This document shows positions 8,527 to 15,469 of a DNA stretch of 64,000 nucleotides, one piece after another. This DNA is from a virus. The stretch covers positions 41,444-105,443 of IMG/VR virus record IMGVR_UViG_3300032397_000005; one strand, given 5' to 3'. The notes below the pieces were generated by a model, which saw only the letters and a list, made by a program, of their open reading frames with translations, had not been told where the DNA came from and did not search any database. The translations under genes and the position numbers were made by a program. Position 1 is the first letter of the stretch. Every line of letters starts with the position of its first letter.

Positions 8527-9007
8527 GATGGAACTGAGGGACCTCATTAACAAGCACAGCCTGGAGAACGCAAGTGACACCCCGGACTTCATCCTGACCC
8601 AGTACATCACCGGGTGTCTGGTCAACTTCTCCAACCGGGCGCGGGAGCGGGAGGGTTGGTTTGGGAGGATCCGCTCGCGGGAGGACGGGGAGGAGCTTGC
8701 GTTCAAGGTTGGGGAGCCCCTGAATAACCCCCACCGCGTGGCGGAGGCGGAGGAGTGCGAGCTGCTCTCCGCGCTGGTTCAGATCTTCCCGGACGCTAGT
8801 CACCGGGCGGAGGCGGAGCGGCGTCTGGCGGACGCATGTCAACCGTTCCTGGTCTGCATCAACGGGACCGGGACGCGGGCGCGGATCTCCGCGGCGGCGC
8901 AGGTTGTCCTGGATGAGATGCGGGCGGAGGGGAAGACGGACGTTCAGGCGGTGGTTTCGGCGGAGGGGCGGGCGTCACGCGTGAACCTGACGTTCCGGAA
9001 GGTCTGA
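8513..9007 (+). CDS. conserved phage hypothetical protein, 164 aa
   Basis: GTG start behind AAGGAGGG. The N terminus (LRDLINKHSLENASDTPDFI) resembles a small conserved protein found in many phages of high-GC hosts, usually near replication genes, with no assigned function. The C-terminal half is a separate helix/strand region with no motif recognised. The family link is from memory of the SDTPDFIL-like motif and should be confirmed by a profile search. Confidence 0.7.
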   Translation: MTKFEMELRDLINKHSLENASDTPDFILTQYITGCLVNFSNRAREREGWFGRIRSREDGEELAFKVGEPLNNPHRVAEAEECELLSALVQIFPDASHRAEAERRLADACQPFLVCINGTGTRARISAAAQVVLDEMRAEGKTDVQAVVSAEGRASRVNLTFRKV

Positions 9008-9570
9008 TGGGTCCGGTCCTGACCAAGCGGGAGAACCTCCGGAGGATCGAGTTGGGACTCTACGGCAACCGCCTGCGGACGTGGCGGACGCTCGGGGATC
9101 TCCGCGCAAGTGGTTGGGCCGGGTTGGTGACGATCCGGACCCTCATGGGGGGCGGCGGACCCTGCGTCTACGACGTACCGGCGCTCAGCGTGGGGTTCGT
9201 GGTTGAAGCTCTCGGTCTCCCGGAACGGGACGTGTACTTCAACCAGGGCGCGGTGGACTCCAGCGTGATCATTCAGGGGGAGTACCTGAACGACGTGGTC
9301 CGCGTGGACGGGCGGACGTTTGACGGGGTCCTCCTGTTCTCCACCGTCAAGCTGAAGATGCGGGACGCCCTCCGGGCGGAGTCTCGGACCGTCTACGGCC
9401 TGGCGGGTCAGACGGCGCTCCGGGCGGAGATGACGCCCTCCAGCTGGGCGGACTTCGAGGCGCTCCTGGAGCTCTACCCGAGTCACGTCCTGGAGGTCTC
9501 CGTCTACGCTGGGACGGTTGGGGACGTTCCGGGAAGAAACGCGGTGGTGTGGGAGGTTCGTAGGTATTGA
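9007..9570 (+). CDS. hypothetical protein, 187 aa
   Basis: Starts at ATG 9007, overlapping the previous stop by one base. Mixed alpha/beta composition with segments such as WAGLVTIRTLMGGGGPCVYD and VLEVSVYAGTVGDV. No recognised motif, single cysteine, no membrane segment. Co-linear and coupled with its neighbours. Confidence 0.65.
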   Translation: MGPVLTKRENLRRIELGLYGNRLRTWRTLGDLRASGWAGLVTIRTLMGGGGPCVYDVPALSVGFVVEALGLPERDVYFNQGAVDSSVIIQGEYLNDVVRVDGRTFDGVLLFSTVKLKMRDALRAESRTVYGLAGQTALRAEMTPSSWADFEALLELYPSHVLEVSVYAGTVGDVPGRNAVVWEVRRY

Positions 9571-9583
9571 TTGGAGGTGCTTG

Positions 9584-9703
9584 GTGATTGCGTACATCCT
9601 GGCGACGGTGGGAAGTTCCTGGTTCCGGACCTTTCTACTGGTCTTGACCATCGTCGGCGTGCTCCTGTACGCCCTGGTTCACCTAGAAGGGAGGGATGAA
9701 TGA
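9584..9703 (+). CDS. small membrane protein, 39 aa
   Basis: Start chosen at GTG 9584, six bases after GGAGG at 9573-9577. The product is essentially one hydrophobic helix (FLLVLTIVGVLLYALV) with short polar ends, predicted to span the inner membrane once. It overlaps thyX by 4 bases. Could be a tiny holin-like, spanin-like or host membrane-modifying peptide; nothing distinguishes these. Confidence 0.5.
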   Translation: MIAYILATVGSSWFRTFLLVLTIVGVLLYALVHLEGRDE

Positions 9704-10527
9704 GTAAATTTAGCATTTTGGAGGTTGTGGAACCGCACGCGTACCTTGTGGGGGAGGCGGGAAGCAGCCCGGAGACTTGGGCGGAGCGGGCACTTCTGCT
9801 CATCGAGGAGTGCGGGCGGGTCTCCCACAAGAGCGAGGGGCGGATCAAACCCGGGAGCGCGGTCCCGTTCGTGCGGAAGGTGGCCATCGAGTGGGGGCAC
9901 GAGTCGATTCTGGAGCACGCCAGCCTGACGGTCTGCTTCGTGGGCTCCCGGTCGATGAGTCACCAGCTGGTTAGACATCGAATCGCCGCCTACACTCAGG
10001 AGTCCCAGCGATTCTGCGACTACGCGACGCCGGCACTTGGTCTGGACGAACAACCGGAGTGCGAGCGGGTGAGTCGACTGAAGGTGGTCGTCCCCCCGTC
10101 CGTCTCCGCGGACCTCCCGGCGGGGAGCCTGGTGTACCAAGATAACGTGCGGATAACCGACGCTAATTGCGTCCTGGAACGCCTCAGCGTGAGGCGAAGT
10201 GAGGAGCTGCCTCCGGAGGGAGTAGACCTCAGATCCCCAGTCGGGGTCTTCCTCGCGTCCGTCATGAGCTCATACGCCACCTATCAGAAACTTCGGGAGC
10301 TCAACATACCGGCGGAGGACGCGCGGGAGGTCCTGCCAAACGCCACGAAGACGGAGGTGTACACCACCTTCAACCTCCGGGAGTGGCGCCACTTCTTCAA
10401 GATGAGACTGGACAAGCACGCTCAGTGGCAGATCAGGAAGGTTGCCCGGGAGGTCTTCAACTTCCTCCTGGCGGTCTGCCCTGTGGTGCTGGAGGGGTTG
10501 AGGACGCACTCCGGGGAGGTGATATGA
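9700..10527 (+). CDS. thyX: FAD-dependent thymidylate synthase ThyX
   Basis: Methylates dUMP to dTMP with methylene-THF and NADPH/FAD. The ThyX signature RHR-x7-S is present as RHRIAAYTQES at residues 92-102. Upstream are the conserved HKSEGRIKPG and HESILEHASLTVCF (substrate/FAD-binding His) segments, and downstream NATKTEVYTTFNLREWRHFF with the conserved Arg-rich helix. Length (275 aa) is slightly above the usual 215-250 aa, with an insertion around residues 115-165. Works downstream of the dCMP deaminase. Confidence 0.95.
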   Translation: MSKFSILEVVEPHAYLVGEAGSSPETWAERALLLIEECGRVSHKSEGRIKPGSAVPFVRKVAIEWGHESILEHASLTVCFVGSRSMSHQLVRHRIAAYTQESQRFCDYATPALGLDEQPECERVSRLKVVVPPSVSADLPAGSLVYQDNVRITDANCVLERLSVRRSEELPPEGVDLRSPVGVFLASVMSSYATYQKLRELNIPAEDAREVLPNATKTEVYTTFNLREWRHFFKMRLDKHAQWQIRKVAREVFNFLLAVCPVVLEGLRTHSGEVI

Positions 10528-10748
10528 GGTTTGTCAAGTTCACCGCGGATAACGGCGACCCAATCTATATCAACCCGGAGTCCGTGCAGCGGGTGAGTAG
10601 GCGGGACGTTCAAGGCGGGGGGAGCCTGGTGGTGATGACCTACGGATCCGCGTCCGCGCGTGTCACCGAGGAGCCGGAGGAGGCGGCGCGGCTCCTGGAG
10701 GAGTGCCCGCCCTGGCGGCACGTCGAGCCGACCAAGTTGCACCTATGA
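10524..10748 (+). CDS. small conserved protein resembling FlbD-like/NP-loop phage proteins
   Basis: ATG overlaps the thyX stop (ATGA), with GGGAGG as SD. The 74 residues start FVKFTADNGDPIYINPESVQ, the pattern F-x-x-x-x-G-x-x-Y-I-N-P-x-x-V seen in many short beta-rich phage and bacterial proteins of unknown function. Start chosen here because upstream in-frame codons lie inside thyX. Confidence 0.6.
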   Translation: MRFVKFTADNGDPIYINPESVQRVSRRDVQGGGSLVVMTYGSASARVTEEPEEAARLLEECPPWRHVEPTKLHL

Positions 10749-10785
10749 GGGTGCGGACTTCCGCTGGATGACGGGATGAGGTACG

Positions 10786-11010
10786 GTGAAGGCGGGTGCT
10801 ACTGAGGCAAGTGAGGAGCTGAGAACAGTGGATCATCGAAGAAGTGGCACCCACCTCGCTCCGAACGGAGGCGGCGTTTCCCTGGACGGGCGCTTCCTGA
10901 GCATCTGGTCCGACAAGACGGGCCCGGGCGCAATGTACTTCCGCGTGGGCGGTCGGTGGGTCCTCCTGCCGGACTGGGTGGCCAACCTGGTCCGGGAGCT
11001 GCGCTCGTGA
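10786..11010 (+). CDS. hypothetical protein, up to 74 aa
   Basis: GTG 10786 is preceded by GATGAGG. A second possible GTG at 10828 has a GAGGAG upstream and would remove 14 poorly structured residues. The conserved-looking core is FLSIWSDKTGPGAMYFRV, ending in a short helix. No known family. Ends with a 4-base overlap to a short open frame. Confidence 0.5.
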   Translation: MKAGATEASEELRTVDHRRSGTHLAPNGGGVSLDGRFLSIWSDKTGPGAMYFRVGGRWVLLPDWVANLVRELRS

Positions 11011-11141
11011 CGTCACGTACGTCCCTAGACGTCCCAGCGCCACCAGGGGGGCTCCGGGGCGCCAACCGGTGTCTAGGGTCGGGGGCGGCAACGGAGGGGC
11101 CTCGAGGGCCGGCCAACGCGTCCACGCGTGATGTGAGGTGA
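11007..11141 (+). CDS. possible short ORF, 44 aa (weak)
   Basis: GTG overlaps the previous stop (GTGA) and the frame runs to TGA 11139-11141. The product is Pro/Gly/Arg-rich with no pattern of a folded protein, and it could equally be a spacer between genes. Recorded so the 130-base interval is not left blank. Confidence 0.2.
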   Translation: MTSRTSLDVPAPPGGLRGANRCLGSGAATEGPRGPANASTRDVR

Positions 11142-11143
11142 GG

Positions 11144-11410
11144 ATGCCTTCCTACGTGATCTGCGTCGAGGCGGTGATCTCCCTGTCAACGGAGGTGGAG
11201 GCAACTTCCCTCGAAGACGCCGTCTCCGCGGCGCAGCGGCGTGGAGTCCGGGATCTGTGCCATCAGTGCGCCGGCGGAGACCCCGCCTCTGAGTGGGTGA
11301 CCAGCGGTGAGCTCGACTGCGATCCCGCGATCTCCACCCTCTCGAGCGTCACCGTCGACGGGGAGGACGTTGACCTGGGAGCGGTCCGCGCGTGCTGGGA
11401 AGGTGGGTGA
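11144..11410 (+). CDS. hypothetical protein, 88 aa
   Basis: ATG 11144 preferred over the in-frame GTG 11138 because GAGGTGAGG precedes it. The N terminus (YVICVEAVISLSTEVEATSL) is a strand-helix start common in small phage proteins, and CHQC is a single cysteine pair. Acidic overall. Ends 3 bases before the exonuclease gene, so probably coupled. Confidence 0.6.
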   Translation: MPSYVICVEAVISLSTEVEATSLEDAVSAAQRRGVRDLCHQCAGGDPASEWVTSGELDCDPAISTLSSVTVDGEDVDLGAVRACWEGG

Positions 11411-11413
11411 CGG

Positions 11414-12274
11414 GTGACGTTCCTCATCGACGGCTCCGGCTTCGCCAAGGCGGCCTTCGTGCCCGGTCAGCAGAGTGCCCTCGCCCACCGCTTCCTCTCC
11501 CGGGTCTTCCAGCTGAACCTGCGCGGGCGCGGCCGGCCAATCGTCGTGGCCTGGGACGCGCCGGACCACGTCTCCGGGCGCCGGGCCCGCTTCCCGGCCT
11601 ACAAGGCAAACCGCGGTCTCCGCCCAGATCCGTTCGGGGGCGAGTACGCGGAGCAGGTTGCGGAGCTCCGGTCCCTCCTCCCGTCCCTGGGCGTCCACCA
11701 GGCGCTCAGTCCAGGTTGGGAGGCGGACGACGTCCTGGCCACCCTGGCTCGATCCGCGCCGGGGGAGGTGCTCGTCCTGACGCGGGACCGGGACATGATC
11801 CAGCTCGTTGATGAGCGGGTCTCCGTCCTGCTCAAGGTGGGCTCGAGGGAGCACCTCCTCGGGGAGCGGGGCGCGGAGAAGTTCCTCGGCTTCTCACCGC
11901 ACGTCCACCGAGATTGGAAGGCGCTGGCGGGCGACTCCGGCGACGGCGTGCCCGGGATGCCGGGGATCGGGGAGAAGACGGCCACGGCGCTCCTCGAGTT
12001 CCGCCCCACGCTCGTTCCGGACCTCCTCGGGGGCTCCGTCTACTACGGGCCGAACGGGCTCCAGGAACTCGAGCCGCGGGTCCGGACCGCCTTCCTGGGA
12101 CTGCTCAAGCCGGAGGCGCGGGACCGACTCGAGCTGATGCGCTGGCTGGTCTCGCTTCACGAGGTCCCAATCCAAGTCCTGCGCGGGCGCCTGGACCTGG
12201 TGGAGGCGCGGACCTTCTTCTCCGCCTCGGGACTCCGGCTCCTTGGGTCTCGACTCCCGGAGTGGTCAAAATGA
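11414..12274 (+). CDS. 5'-3' exonuclease (FEN/Pol I N-terminal family)
   Basis: Removes RNA primers or 5' flaps during replication. Family landmarks: FLIDGSGF (first metal Asp), VVAWD followed by RRARFPAYKANR (basic clamp region), GWEADDVLATLA (acidic metal cluster), LTRDRDMIQLV (second acidic cluster), and the helix-hairpin-helix GMPGIGEKTA after GDSGDGVP. At 286 aa it is a stand-alone nuclease without a polymerase domain, like T7 gp6 or T5 flap enzymes. GTG start; 4-base overlap with the nuclease gene downstream. Confidence 0.93.
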   Translation: MTFLIDGSGFAKAAFVPGQQSALAHRFLSRVFQLNLRGRGRPIVVAWDAPDHVSGRRARFPAYKANRGLRPDPFGGEYAEQVAELRSLLPSLGVHQALSPGWEADDVLATLARSAPGEVLVLTRDRDMIQLVDERVSVLLKVGSREHLLGERGAEKFLGFSPHVHRDWKALAGDSGDGVPGMPGIGEKTATALLEFRPTLVPDLLGGSVYYGPNGLQELEPRVRTAFLGLLKPEARDRLELMRWLVSLHEVPIQVLRGRLDLVEARTFFSASGLRLLGSRLPEWSK

Positions 12275-12597
12275 GCAACGTCTGGTTCGTCTACCTGGTC
12301 CGCGCGGCGGACGGTTCCCTCCACTGCGGGATCTCCACGGACGTCGAGCGGCGGGTCCGGGAGCACAACGAGGGCTGGCGCGGCGCCAAGTGCCTCCGGG
12401 GGAAGCGGCCGGTTTCCCTGGCCTGGCGGAGCGCGGGGATGACCAAGTCGGCCGCCCTCCGACTCGAGGCGCGCCTCGAGCCACTTCACCCGCACTGGAG
12501 CGAGCGCCTGGCCGCGGAGTGGGCGGAGGTCAACGACCGATGGGGAGGAGTGGAGGAGTGGAGGAGTGGAGGAGTGGAGGAGGTTCGCCGCCGTTGA
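12271..12597 (+). CDS. GIY-YIG domain nuclease (YhbQ/UPF0213-like)
   Basis: Start at ATG 12271, overlapping the exonuclease stop (ATGA). The first 80 residues are a compact GIY-YIG fold: WFVYLVRAADGSLHCGISTD carries the two-strand signature in the degenerate form V-Y-L...C-G-I, followed by the Arg helix VERRVREHN and a later ARLEPLHPHWSERL. Closest in size to stand-alone UPF0213 proteins. Could be a structure-specific endonuclease in replication or a degenerate homing enzyme. The last ~15 residues are encoded by an 8-bp tandem repeat. Confidence 0.8.
   Translation: MSNVWFVYLVRAADGSLHCGISTDVERRVREHNEGWRGAKCLRGKRPVSLAWRSAGMTKSAALRLEARLEPLHPHWSERLAAEWAEVNDRWGGVEEWRSGGVEEVRRR
12551..12582 (+). 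repeat. four tandem copies of TGGAGGAG at the 3' end of the GIY-YIG gene
   Basis: The 8-bp unit is repeated exactly four times, with a partial copy just upstream. Because 8 is not a multiple of 3, loss or gain of a copy would shift the reading frame of the last residues of the nuclease. Each unit also contains an SD-like GGAGG. Confidence 0.9.
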
Positions 12598-12821
12598 TAC
12601 CTTGGTGAGTGAGCTGCCCGTCTTGGCCGTCCTGGCGAAGAGGGGTCCAACGTGACGGCTAATGACCTGGTACTCTTCAGGAAGGTTCGTGATCCTCATT
12701 GGGGCACCACTGGTTCGAGCTGGCGCTATCCAAGCCGTCCTGGCGAATGATCCGTACTGTGGCTCCTTTACTCAGGAATTTCACATTGAGATGCAGCGAG
12801 TCGGTCCCCCGCTCGAGGTTC

Positions 12822-12845
12822 GTACACTTCCCCTGGGTAGTGTAC
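12822..12845. repeat. inverted repeat GTACACT-N10-AGTGTAC
   Basis: Two perfect 7-bp arms separated by 10 bases. The spacing places the half-sites about 17 bp centre to centre. Could be an operator or a weak hairpin; no promoter is evident across it. Confidence 0.6.
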
Positions 12846-12887
12846 ATGAAAAGGCGAGGGGATCCCGAGGGCGGGCGGGGCGGCGGG

Positions 12888-12909
12888 CGCGGGAGGGGTC
12901 CCTCCCGCG
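12888..12909. repeat. 22-bp palindrome, 10-bp arms with a 2-bp centre
   Basis: CGCGGGAGGG, then GT, then CCCTCCCGCG: perfect 10-bp arms. A second smaller palindrome, CCCTCC-TG-GGAGGG, follows at 12920-12933. The tiny central spacer favours a protein-binding or cruciform site rather than an RNA terminator; there is no T-run. Confidence 0.65.
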
Positions 12910-12942
12910 TAAGCGGGCGCCCTCCTGGGAGGGGCTGAATGT

Positions 12943-12960
12943 CTGCCTACATGTAGGCAG
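12943..12960. promoter_or_regulatory. perfect 18-bp palindrome CTGCCTACATGTAGGCAG
   Basis: Fully self-complementary. Close relatives occur at 20469-20486 and 21804-21821, sharing GCYTA-YATG-TAGGC. A perfect 18-bp dyad repeated at separate sites is typical of a dimeric repressor operator. The recognising protein is not known; the nearby minus-strand HTH protein is one candidate. Confidence 0.55.
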
Positions 12961-13030
12961 GAGGGGGGTGGGGGGCGGTCCGGGGTCGGGGGGCGGGTCG
13001 CTCCGGGCGGGGCTGACTCGCGCCCCGGGC

Positions 13031-13147
13031 GGGACCCAAGTTGGGACCAACTTGTTATCGTTCAGAAACGGGACCCAAGTTGGGACCAACTTGTTATCGT
13101 TCAGAAACGGGACCCAAGTTGGGACCAACTTGTTATCGTTCAGAAAC
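13031..13147. repeat. three tandem 39-bp iterons with a palindromic core
   Basis: Copies at 13031-13069, 13070-13108 and 13109-13147 are identical. Each contains AAGTTGG-GA-CCAACTT, a 16-bp near-perfect dyad, followed by TTGTTATCGTTCAGAAAC, which is the only AT-rich stretch in this GC-rich gap. Three phased dyads plus an AT-richer arm resemble replication iterons or ParB/ParR-type centromere sites. The HTH gene 13184-13402 lies immediately to the right, on the minus strand. Confidence 0.9.
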
Positions 13148-13183
13148 GGGGTTCAGAAATGGAGTCCCGGTTTAGGTCCAACG

Positions 13184-13402
13184 CTAGGCCAGTCTCTTGA
13201 CGCGGGCGACGTGACCGGACGCGTTCCGGACGCTCCGGGAGTACGCCCTTGGGGACCACCCCTCGGCGTCCACCTCCCGGACGACCCACATCGAGCCGAC
13301 GCGGGTCCCGGGCAGCCTCCCGTCTCGGATTGCGTACAGGACGCAGACGCGGGTGACGCCCCGCAGCGCGGCAACCTCGGACACCGACAGGAGCTTGTCC
13401 AA
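13184..13402 (-). CDS. excisionase/MerR-type helix-turn-helix DNA-binding protein, 72 aa
   Basis: One of only two minus-strand genes in the window. Residues 4-50 form an HTH_17 domain: LLSVSEVAALRGVTRVCVLY as the turn-helix pair, then IRDGRLPGTRVGSMWVV as the wing and the usual closing strand. Starts at TTG 13402 behind GAGAGCGAGG. Such proteins are excisionases, repressors or origin-binding factors. No integrase is present, so a role on the adjacent iterons or palindromes is more plausible than excision. Transcription runs toward the iterons. Confidence 0.8.
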   Translation of the reverse strand: MDKLLSVSEVAALRGVTRVCVLYAIRDGRLPGTRVGSMWVVREVDAEGWSPRAYSRSVRNASGHVARVKRLA

Positions 13403-13429
13403 CTCGAACCTCGCTCTCTCTCTCCCTAT

Positions 13430-13458
13430 ATCTTAGCGAACGAAAGGTCTCCCGTCCA
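13430..13458 (-). promoter_or_regulatory. promoter of the HTH gene
   Basis: On the minus strand TGGACG (13458-13453) is followed after 17 bases by TAAGAT (13435-13430). These hexamers match those of the eight promoters on the other strand (TGGACA/TAAGAT). The predicted start is near 13423, giving an approximately 20-base leader with an SD-like GAGCGAGG before the TTG. Confidence 0.6.
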
Positions 13459-13592
13459 TCACTTTTCACTCCCAATCGGTAACGAACTGGCAACGCTCCC
13501 GGGCTTCGAGTCGGCGGAGGTCCGCCTCGGGTCTGAGGTGGTCGACGTTGGCGCGGACGGATCGGTCCGCGTTCGCCCGGAGTGAGGCGTCC

Positions 13593-14312
13593 GTGGACTG
13601 GATCCTGCGGACGATGGAGGACCTGGTGGTCACGCTCCCCTCCGGTGAGAGGGTGGAGGCGGCCTTCCGGAGGCCGTCGACGTCCGGACCCACCTCGCTG
13701 GCCGCCTCCGTCCGGTCCTGGCGCGGGGCCACGGTCTCCCTGGGGGACGGTTTCATGACGCTCACCCTGGGTCGCGCGATCCTCCGCGTGAGGACGCGTC
13801 CGGTCTCGATCCAACGTCCCCAAGTGCCGGCGTACTTCCGGACGGGTTCCATCCACGTTGTCCTCGGGGATCCCGGGTGGATCCTCCTGCGCGTTGAGGG
13901 GCGTACGGTGGCGATCCTGCGGGCGGATCTGGCGCCGTGGGCGCCGGTTGTGCGCTTGGTGGTCCCGGATCCCGGGGTTGAGGCGCTGCTGAATGCGTCC
14001 GCCGGTCCGGCGCGTTTCCTCCCGGCGATTAGAACTGGTACCGGGGTGCTACTGTCCGGCGTTCGCTGGGTGAACGCGGGCGGGGCGGTGGTCCCGGTGG
14101 ACTTCCTGCGGGCGCTCCCGGTTGGGACGGTCGTCTCGGTGGCTGAAAACGTCCTGCGGGCACCCGGGTTTGGGGCGGTAACCGGAACGACGGACTTCCT
14201 GGCGTGCGTGGAGGAGGAGACCGGGGTGCTCCCGCCCTCCCGGACGTCCTACTGGACTGATCTTCTCCTCTTCTTATTTCCCTGGACATATTCTTTCTAC
14301 GTGGTAAGATGA
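13593..14312 (+). CDS. hypothetical beta-rich protein, about 239 aa
   Basis: Start placed at GTG 13593 behind GGAGTGAGG; ATG 13614 is the alternative, and the frame extends upstream without a good start. The strong GC3 pattern shows that this strand, not the opposite one, is coding. The product is rich in alternating V/L strands (DLVVTLPSGERVEAAF, GWILLRVEGRTVAILRADL) like a repetitive beta protein. The last ten residues are encoded inside the first of the repeated promoters, and the stop TGA overlaps its downstream flank. Confidence 0.6.
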   Translation: MDWILRTMEDLVVTLPSGERVEAAFRRPSTSGPTSLAASVRSWRGATVSLGDGFMTLTLGRAILRVRTRPVSIQRPQVPAYFRTGSIHVVLGDPGWILLRVEGRTVAILRADLAPWAPVVRLVVPDPGVEALLNASAGPARFLPAIRTGTGVLLSGVRWVNAGGAVVPVDFLRALPVGTVVSVAENVLRAPGFGAVTGTTDFLACVEEETGVLPPSRTSYWTDLLLFLFPWTYSFYVVR

Positions 14313-14316
14313 AAGT
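14283..14316 (+). promoter_or_regulatory. repeated promoter, copy 1
   Basis: TGGACA 14283-14288, 16-base spacer, TAAGAT 14305-14310, six bases, ATG 14317. The transcription start expected 7 bases after the -10 coincides with the A of ATG, so the mRNA would be leaderless. Unlike the other copies, it lies inside the end of the upstream gene and lacks the A-tract upstream. Confidence 0.8.
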
Positions 14317-14961
14317 ATGACAAACAACGCGGTGATTGAGACCACCTTCCAGCTCCTGAGCGTTCGCGACGTCCGCCCGGTGGACTGGTTCTCCGGTGAG
14401 CGGGTTGCAATCCCGGATGGTGAACTCCCGGAGTGCGCGCGCTGTGGGCGGCGCCACGCCGTGGTCTGGACCCTCCGGGAGCTCCCATCCGGCGGGACGG
14501 TGACGGTTGGCTCCGGTTGCGGGCCCAAGCTCCTGGCGGAGGGGCTCCTCCCGGGTGTGGACCTCCACGCGGTTGCGGCGGCCAAGAAGGTCGCGGCGGC
14601 GGAGGTCAGGGCGATCCGGCGCGTGGGCGCGGAGGTGCGGGCGCGGGAGCTGGCGGAGCTGGCCCGGGCGGCGGATCTGGCGGCGGGTGACCCACCGGCG
14701 CCGGTCTGGACCGCGGACGTGTACGGGCGGGCGGAGTTCGTGACCGTGACCGTCGGCGCCGTGGTCCGCTGCGCCGTCGCCCGCCAGCTGGACCGCGTGG
14801 CGCTCGAGCGGATGGCCGCCTCCCAGTGGCGGGACGAGGTCCGGATGGCCGCGGTCGTCGCCGCCGGCTGCCCGCGCGGCGCGCAGCACGCGGTGGTCCG
14901 CCTGGCGAACGCGGAGACCGAGGGGACCCTCCGGGACGCCGCGGCCGCCCTCCTCGGGTAG
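14317..14961 (+). CDS. zinc-site hypothetical protein, 214 aa
   Basis: ATG directly at the predicted transcription start of promoter 1, with no SD, so leaderless translation is expected. CARC at residues ~40-43 and GSGCG about 28 residues later form a metal-site pattern (CxxCG...GxxC) seen in small phage zinc proteins. A long Ala/Arg/Glu helical region follows (VAAAEVRAIRRVGAEVRAREL). Function unknown; first gene of the small-gene island. Confidence 0.7.
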   Translation: MTNNAVIETTFQLLSVRDVRPVDWFSGERVAIPDGELPECARCGRRHAVVWTLRELPSGGTVTVGSGCGPKLLAEGLLPGVDLHAVAAAKKVAAAEVRAIRRVGAEVRARELAELARAADLAAGDPPAPVWTADVYGRAEFVTVTVGAVVRCAVARQLDRVALERMAASQWRDEVRMAAVVAAGCPRGAQHAVVRLANAETEGTLRDAAAALLG

Positions 14962-14965
14962 TGAG

Positions 14966-15029
14966 AAAAAAAACGCACGCGGCTCGTCTTTTCCCTGTAC
15001 ATATTCTTTCTGCATGGTAAGATGAGAGT
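14966..15029 (+). promoter_or_regulatory. repeated promoter, copy 2
   Basis: A-tract 14966-14972, then TGTACA 14996-15001 (one change from TGGACA), 16-base spacer, TAAGAT 15018-15023, six bases, ATG 15030. The sequence from the A-tract (AAAAACGCACGCGGCTC) to the start codon is shared with copies 3-5. Confidence 0.85.
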
Positions 15030-15233
15030 ATGAGCAAGACGACGGAGAGCAAGATGGCAAAGCGGAACGGACGCGAGGTGATGGAGCGGCTGGACGCGGA
15101 GCGGACGGACCGGATGCTCCGGGAGCTGGCCTCGGACCTGGCGGACCTCGTCGCCTCCGGTGACCTGACGGAGGCGGAGGCGAACGAGTGGATGACCCGG
15201 AAGCAGGACCAGTGGAACGGGGGTGACCGGTGA
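15030..15233 (+). CDS. hypothetical protein, 67 aa (or 59 aa from the second ATG)
   Basis: The first ATG is at the predicted +1 of promoter 2. A second in-frame ATG at 15054 has GGAG six bases upstream, so either leaderless or SD-led initiation is possible. The MSKTTESK leader is shared with three otherwise unrelated genes and belongs to the promoter repeat. The body is a helical acidic/basic protein (LRELASDLADLVASGDLTEA). Function unknown. GTGA overlap to the next gene. Confidence 0.6.
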   Translation: MSKTTESKMAKRNGREVMERLDAERTDRMLRELASDLADLVASGDLTEAEANEWMTRKQDQWNGGDR

Positions 15234-15469
15234 CCGCTAAGAAGGACCCGCGCGCCGCAATCCGCGCCGCGCTCGAGGTGGCGATGGCGATCGCGGATGC
15301 CATCCGGGAGCTGGGGACGGTCCCGTCGGGCGTGCTCTACGCCCAGGTGGCGTCGGTCCTGACGCTGGAGGACTTCCTCTGCGTCGTCCGGAACCTGAAG
15401 GAGGCGGGCGTCGTCGCGGAGGCGAACCACGTCCTCCGCTGGACCGGACCCGCGTGGGGTGGCAAGTGA
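15230..15469 (+). CDS. conserved small helical protein, 79 aa
   Basis: GTG start overlapping the upstream stop. The sequence AIADAIRELGTVPSGVLYAQ, then LTLEDFLCVVRNLKEAGVV and a final HVLRW, resembles a small winged-helix-like family common in phages and mobile elements, where it has no assigned function. The resemblance is from recalled pattern only. Could be a DNA-binding regulator. GTGA overlap with the RadC-like gene. Confidence 0.6.
   Translation: MTAKKDPRAAIRAALEVAMAIADAIRELGTVPSGVLYAQVASVLTLEDFLCVVRNLKEAGVVAEANHVLRWTGPAWGGK

Larger units (their letters stand above)
12598..13183. other. non-coding control region (586 bases)
   Basis: No convincing gene. A 32-codon frame from GTG 12652 has an AGGGG SD but no recognisable product, and longer + strand frames here are mostly low-complexity Arg/Gly. 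The region instead holds a series of inverted repeats and the three iterons listed separately, placed between the end of the rightward operon and the 3' end of the minus-strand HTH gene. The second half is extremely G-rich. Candidate functions: origin, partition site, packaging-related signal or operator cluster. Confidence 0.7.

Noticed and set aside
12699-12938. TTG-started frame with a protein-like first 40 residues in the control region
   Set aside because: No SD, becomes Arg/Gly low-complexity, and overlaps palindromes; not supported as a gene.
12598-13183. CRISPR-like array suggested by the 39-bp repeats
   Set aside because: Units are contiguous with no spacers; they are iterons.
13184-13402. 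Lysogeny module (excisionase)
   Set aside because: No integrase or attachment site in the window; HTH_17 alone does not show temperate lifestyle.
13466-13852. 128-codon minus-strand frame opposite the 13593 gene
   Set aside because: Composition is Arg/Ser-rich shadow; GC3 pattern favours the + strand.
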